Origin: Vampirovibrio chlorellavorus
GTDB taxonomy: Bacteria > Cyanobacteriota > Vampirovibrionia > Vampirovibrionales > Vampirovibrionaceae
Reading direction: 5' to 3'
Length of the DNA stretch: 64,000 nt
NCBI RefSeq assembly: GCF_003149375.1
Contig: NZ_QFWH01000004.1
Coordinates: 62,001 to 126,000 of the forward strand
Shown here: in pieces, positions 61,300-64,000 of the stretch
How positions within the stretch are numbered: the first letter of the stretch is position 1
Layout: each line of letters starts with the position of its first letter
Position numbers and translations under genes: made by a program
The notes under the pieces: model-generated
What the model was told of the DNA's origin: nothing
Database searches by the model: none
The model's input: only the letters and a program-made list of their open reading frames with translations

Positions 61300-61334
61300 A
61301 CACAATCATCCATTGACTTCTCTATCACGGGAAG

Positions 61335-61565
61335 TTATTTGACGTTGGGCTGGAGTTTAAATGGGTATGCGGGGTTTATCAGCAGAGCATGACGCTTGTA
61401 TTCAAGGCCAACTGGCGTGATTCCGTATGTTCTGACAAAAACCGATTTGGACGATGGCTTGCGGTTTAAAGACTTGAGGTTTAAGTAATGGTCGCCTTCC
61501 AGGGCCGGGTTCAACACCCACTGCTTTTGGAACCGTGACGGGCGGCACACTTGAAGTTTTGACAT
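61335..61565 (-). CDS. Possible small protein next to the DNA methyltransferase
   Basis: 76 codons, basic (MSKLQVCRPSRFQKQWV..., ending LLINPAYPFKLQPNVK). The reading frame stays open upstream through the GA/CT tract to beyond 61809, so it could be the end of a longer protein. No ribosome site is seen before the ATG and no family is recognised. It might be a remnant of a restriction enzyme partner; this is a guess from position. Confidence 0.35.
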   Translation of the reverse strand: MSKLQVCRPSRFQKQWVLNPALEGDHYLNLKSLNRKPSSKSVFVRTYGITPVGLEYKRHALLINPAYPFKLQPNVK

Positions 61566-61676
61566 GGGATGGAGTGGTTCAATTTTGTTGAAGTAGATGA
61601 GTAATAGTAGGTAGTAGGAGGAAGTGGAAGCCGGGAGTATGGATTTTTCTCCAAAGAGGCGGCCCTCGGGTCGTTT

Positions 61677-61711
61677 CTCTCTCTCTCTCTCTCTTTCTCT
61701 TCTCTCTCTCC
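61677..61711. repeat. CT/GA dinucleotide tract
   Basis: Nine uninterrupted CT units (61677-61694), a TT interruption, then a second shorter TC tract to 61711. It lies 100 bases past the stop of the adenine methyltransferase. Confidence 0.85.
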
Positions 61712-61718
61712 AATCAAC

Positions 61719-61744
61719 AGGCAACGCAAGTTGCCTTTTTTTTT
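61719..61744 (+). terminator. Plus-strand Rho-independent terminator without an evident gene
   Basis: AGGCAAC (61719-61725), a GCAA tetraloop, GTTGCCT (61730-61736) and nine T's. The nearest plus-strand gene ends 565 bases upstream; the tRNA stub is the only other plus-strand element before it. Confidence 0.85.
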
Positions 61745-61809
61745 GAGTTTTTGGCAGCCTTACCTTTCTGTTTAAAGTCTGTTTAAAGGCGTCTTTCTTG
61801 ACCGAGGTT

Positions 61810-63738
61810 TCAATTCTTTCCTGAGCGGTTGCGGGCCATTTGCTGGCGCTCACGCAATCGTTGCAGGATAGACTCCCCCAGTTCCTGCCGTAAGCGCTCC
61901 ACATCGTCCTCAGCGGGCGCAGGCTGTCCCTTTTGGGCCAGCAGCCTCCGCAGCACCAAATGATCCAGATGGACACGGGCCGGGTGATTCCAGGTGGCGG
62001 CCCAAGGGCCCACTGGTATTTCGGACAGCGCCTCAAAGGCCGCTATTAGCTCAGTTTGTTCGGTGTGGGCGTATAAGTCGGGATCGGGTATCGGGAAGTG
62101 ATCCAGATCGCAGCGGGCGAATTGCAAAACGCCTTCCCCCAAGCTGCCCCGACCCAGGTAGGCCAACAGGGAACAGCATATCGTGCTATTCAGCAGCGCG
62201 GCGATGAAGGCAGGGAGATGCCGGGCGGGCTTGTGCAGGGTCAGGCCGTAGAAGGTCTGATCCTCGATGAACGCGCCCTGGCACAGGGCAAAAAAGAAGC
62301 GCTGATCCACAAAGCGATTGCACAGAATATGGGCGGTGGGCAGGGGTTTTTGCACATACCAGGCGGGCTGGTTGTATCGAACGGATTTGACCTGCGGCCA
62401 AGGGACGGGCTGATTGCGTTTTTGACGGGGCGTTGCGCTTTGTTGCTCGCCCCACAGAACGTAGGCTAGAGCGCCCTGTTTGTCCATTCGCTCCAATTCC
62501 ACCTTGCGGTAGGGGCAGCAAAATAAAAACTCCTTGAGATCCTCGGAACGCACCATTAGGCCCTTCAATTTTTTGCTGGAGCGCATGACCGGGATCAGGA
62601 ACTCCGGTTCAATGCGCCATTGCGCCGCCTGTGCGTGGGAGAGGTAGAAGAATTGGTTAATGCCGGTTTTTAAGGGGTAGCGAATGGTGCCCACAGCGCT
62701 CAGCGGCTTCCATCGCTGATATTGCTGGTAAAGGGCCAGCAATGCTTGGGGACCCCTGAGGTACAGGTTACAGTGAATGGATTGCGGCCAGGGCTGGCTA
62801 TTGCTGATGGCTTGCCGGTTTACGCCCTCCTGCACGGTTTCTGACTCAGCTGCCTGCCCACAAAGGGCTTGTACCTGGGTGGCCAAGGCCTGCCAATAGT
62901 CAGGCTGATTGGTGGAGGGCAACAATTGGCGCAAAGGCCGGTATAACCGAAGCCACTGACATTCCGGGACGTTGTCGGCATTGTTGCCGGGCTTTTCTTT
63001 TTTTTGCAGAATGACGATGACGGGGTGGATGGCCGCGTCCGGGAACCAGCGTTCACAGGCGGATTCAACCAGATACAGCCAATCAAAATGGTGCCACAGG
63101 AAATGGCGGAAATACTGCCCGAAGACCGAGTCCAGCCAGCTGTTGCTGACCACAAAGGCCAGCGTGCCCCGGGGTTTGAGCAGCCCGCAAGCGTGAATAA
63201 AGAACCATTGGTATAAATCCGCTTTTTGAGAGAATAATTTGTCCTGCTGGGGAAATTCCCTTAAATAAGCCTCAAATAAGCGTCGGTAATAAATTAACCG
63301 GTTCTTTTTGTCCTCTTGGGTTCCGCTCTTGTCTATTTCCGGGCGAATATAAGGTGGATTGCCAATGATTAAATCAAAATTTCCCAGGGTTTGCGGTGTC
63401 AAAGCCAAAAAATTGCCCGGCCGCAAGTCCAGTGTGACAGAGGGTAGCTTATGCACAGCAAGCTGGCTTTTTGCTATTTCCAGCGCTGCCGGGTTTTGCT
63501 CAATGCCCACGAGTTGTACATGGGGTGTATTCAAGCCCCGGGCTTGGGCAGCGGCTCGCTCTAAAAAAATGCCAGCACCGCAAGCGGGCTCTAGCAAGCG
63601 GGACGGGGAGGCCTGTTGCGTGGCCAGGGCCAGCATGAAATCGCATAAAGCGGAGGGTGTGTAGAACTCTCCTTGCGAAAGCCGAGCCTGCCTGTTTGTC
63701 AGGGTTGTTGTTATTTCTGATTTAACGGGCGGTTCCAA
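61810..63738 (-). CDS. Adenine-specific DNA methyltransferase (type II/IIG-like, N6)
   Basis: 642 residues. SAM motif I is LLEPACGAGIFLERAA, motif II region VGIEQNPAALEIAK and the catalytic motif IV is DLIIGNPPYIRPEID (NPPY), characteristic of N6-adenine methylases of the gamma type. A QGEFYTPSALCDFML start is typical of Eco57I-like and TaqI-like enzymes. The C-terminal ~250 residues, with HILCNRFVDQRFFFALCQGAFIEDQTFYGLTL and LAALLNSTICCSLLAYLGRGSLGEG-like text, match the target-recognition domain of such enzymes. No PD-(D/E)xK nuclease motif is visible. The start is TTG 63738 with GAGGGG ahead. Orphan methylase or part of a restriction system. Confidence 0.88.
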   Translation of the reverse strand: MEPPVKSEITTTLTNRQARLSQGEFYTPSALCDFMLALATQQASPSRLLEPACGAGIFLERAAAQARGLNTPHVQLVGIEQNPAALEIAKSQLAVHKLPSVTLDLRPGNFLALTPQTLGNFDLIIGNPPYIRPEIDKSGTQEDKKNRLIYYRRLFEAYLREFPQQDKLFSQKADLYQWFFIHACGLLKPRGTLAFVVSNSWLDSVFGQYFRHFLWHHFDWLYLVESACERWFPDAAIHPVIVILQKKEKPGNNADNVPECQWLRLYRPLRQLLPSTNQPDYWQALATQVQALCGQAAESETVQEGVNRQAISNSQPWPQSIHCNLYLRGPQALLALYQQYQRWKPLSAVGTIRYPLKTGINQFFYLSHAQAAQWRIEPEFLIPVMRSSKKLKGLMVRSEDLKEFLFCCPYRKVELERMDKQGALAYVLWGEQQSATPRQKRNQPVPWPQVKSVRYNQPAWYVQKPLPTAHILCNRFVDQRFFFALCQGAFIEDQTFYGLTLHKPARHLPAFIAALLNSTICCSLLAYLGRGSLGEGVLQFARCDLDHFPIPDPDLYAHTEQTELIAAFEALSEIPVGPWAATWNHPARVHLDHLVLRRLLAQKGQPAPAEDDVERLRQELGESILQRLRERQQMARNRSGKN

Positions 63739-63855
63739 TAAAGCCCCTCTTTTATCACTGAATTGCTGTGGATGACTACCAACGCTGTGGAAGATGCCTC
63801 TCTTTCTCTATTGTAGTGGAAGCGGTTCCTGTACGGGGATTGTGAGCGCGTATGC

Positions 63856-63887
63856 AAAAAATCCGCCCTGAAAAAGACGGATTTTTT
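63856..63887 (-). terminator. Rho-independent terminator, probably bidirectional
   Basis: AAAAAATCCG (63856-63865) and CGGATTTTTT (63878-63887) form a perfect stem with A and T runs on both sides. It lies 21 bases past the stop of the minus-strand gene that enters from the right edge. Confidence 0.85.
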
Positions 63888-63908
63888 ACAAGCCTGAATT
63901 TTGAAAGA

Positions 63909-64000
63909 TCAGGCGTTATACAGTTTGACCGGACGAGGGCCATTGCCGGGCCGCTCTGTGACTGAAATATCGCTGAAGGTGCTGTTCATTTGCTTTAGCA
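63909..64000 (-). CDS. 3' end of an unidentified gene continuing past the window
   Basis: On the minus strand the last 29 codons read LKQMNSTFSDISVTERPGNG then PRPVKLYNA and a TGA. A terminator follows at a fitting distance, which supports it being a true gene end. The fragment is too short to identify. Confidence 0.55.
   Translation of the reverse strand, partial: LKQMNSTFSDISVTERPGNGPRPVKLYNA

Larger units (their letters stand above)
61154..61809. other. Disturbed intergenic region with tRNA stub, CT tract and orphan terminator
   Basis: 656 bases between the methyltransferase-like gene and the DNA methyltransferase. It contains the tRNA-Ser-like 5' fragment, a 76-codon minus-strand frame, a CT repeat and a plus-strand terminator. 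GAGTGGTTCAAT occurs twice (61288-61299 and 61572-61583). Together they suggest an insertion or a rearrangement. Confidence 0.6.

Noticed and set aside
61276-61350. Complete tRNA-Ser gene
   Set aside because: Only the acceptor 5' strand and the D arm start can be matched; the anticodon arm, T arm and acceptor 3' strand are missing.
61276-61744. Group I intron interrupting the tRNA
   Set aside because: The break lies in the D loop rather than the anticodon loop, and no 3' exon could be found before the terminator.

Overview
Organism. The window is a GC-rich bacterial chromosome segment with almost only housekeeping and conserved genes and no rRNA, CRISPR array, transposase or integrase. An 11-gene nuo cluster without the NADH module, a DUF3326 protein (a family I know mainly from cyanobacteria), TrmFO, a MotA/MotB pair and a small coiled-coil protein of a type I recall from Melainabacteria together suggest a non-photosynthetic, flagellated relative of cyanobacteria (Vampirovibrio-like). 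This placement is inference; no database search was possible.

Layout. 1-2548: end of a thiolase gene, a 3-hydroxyacyl-CoA dehydrogenase and a membrane-anchored thermonuclease. 2644-4673 (minus): rarA and maf. 4761-7781: a large protein combining a degenerate HerA-like ATPase fold, a long Pro/Glu/Ser linker and a UvrD/PcrA-type C-terminal module. 8064-11009: ileS. 11167-14134: a putative MNIO-type RiPP cluster (Cys/His/Lys-rich secreted precursor, DUF692 oxidase, DUF2063 partner) followed by a YceI-family protein. 14332-19520: secG, two unrecognised proteins (one resembling a papain-like peptidase), plsC and a RecQ-like protein without a recognisable Walker A motif. 19720-21750: motA-motB. 22286-24109 (minus): a TPR protein. 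24312-35401: nuoABCDHIJKLMN, closed by a strong terminator. 35514-44239: trmFO, a small coiled-coil protein, a double M16 peptidase, a helix-turn-helix regulator, a LipM-like acyltransferase and a GAF/HD-GYP-like protein lacking metal ligands. 44812-51102: an ABC-2 exporter pair, an alpha/beta hydrolase, a TPR protein and DUF3326. 51104-61153: hpt, tilS, an HtrA protease, nadE, a bicupin, an M23 peptidase, a GT-C-like membrane protein and a methyltransferase. 61154-63738: a disturbed region with a tRNA-Ser-like 5' stub, a CT tract, an orphan terminator and an adenine-specific DNA methyltransferase.

How the genes work together. The nuo genes encode the membrane arm and connecting module of complex I, so the electron donor is probably not NADH through NuoEFG, or those subunits lie elsewhere. 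The tilS-hpt-DUF3326 genes are translationally coupled or directly abutting. The MNIO cluster is the best candidate for an undescribed system: a Sec-exported cysteine peptide that may be modified by an iron oxidase before export. A recurring theme is recognisable enzyme folds that have lost their catalytic motifs (HerA-like, RecQ-like and HD-GYP-like proteins).
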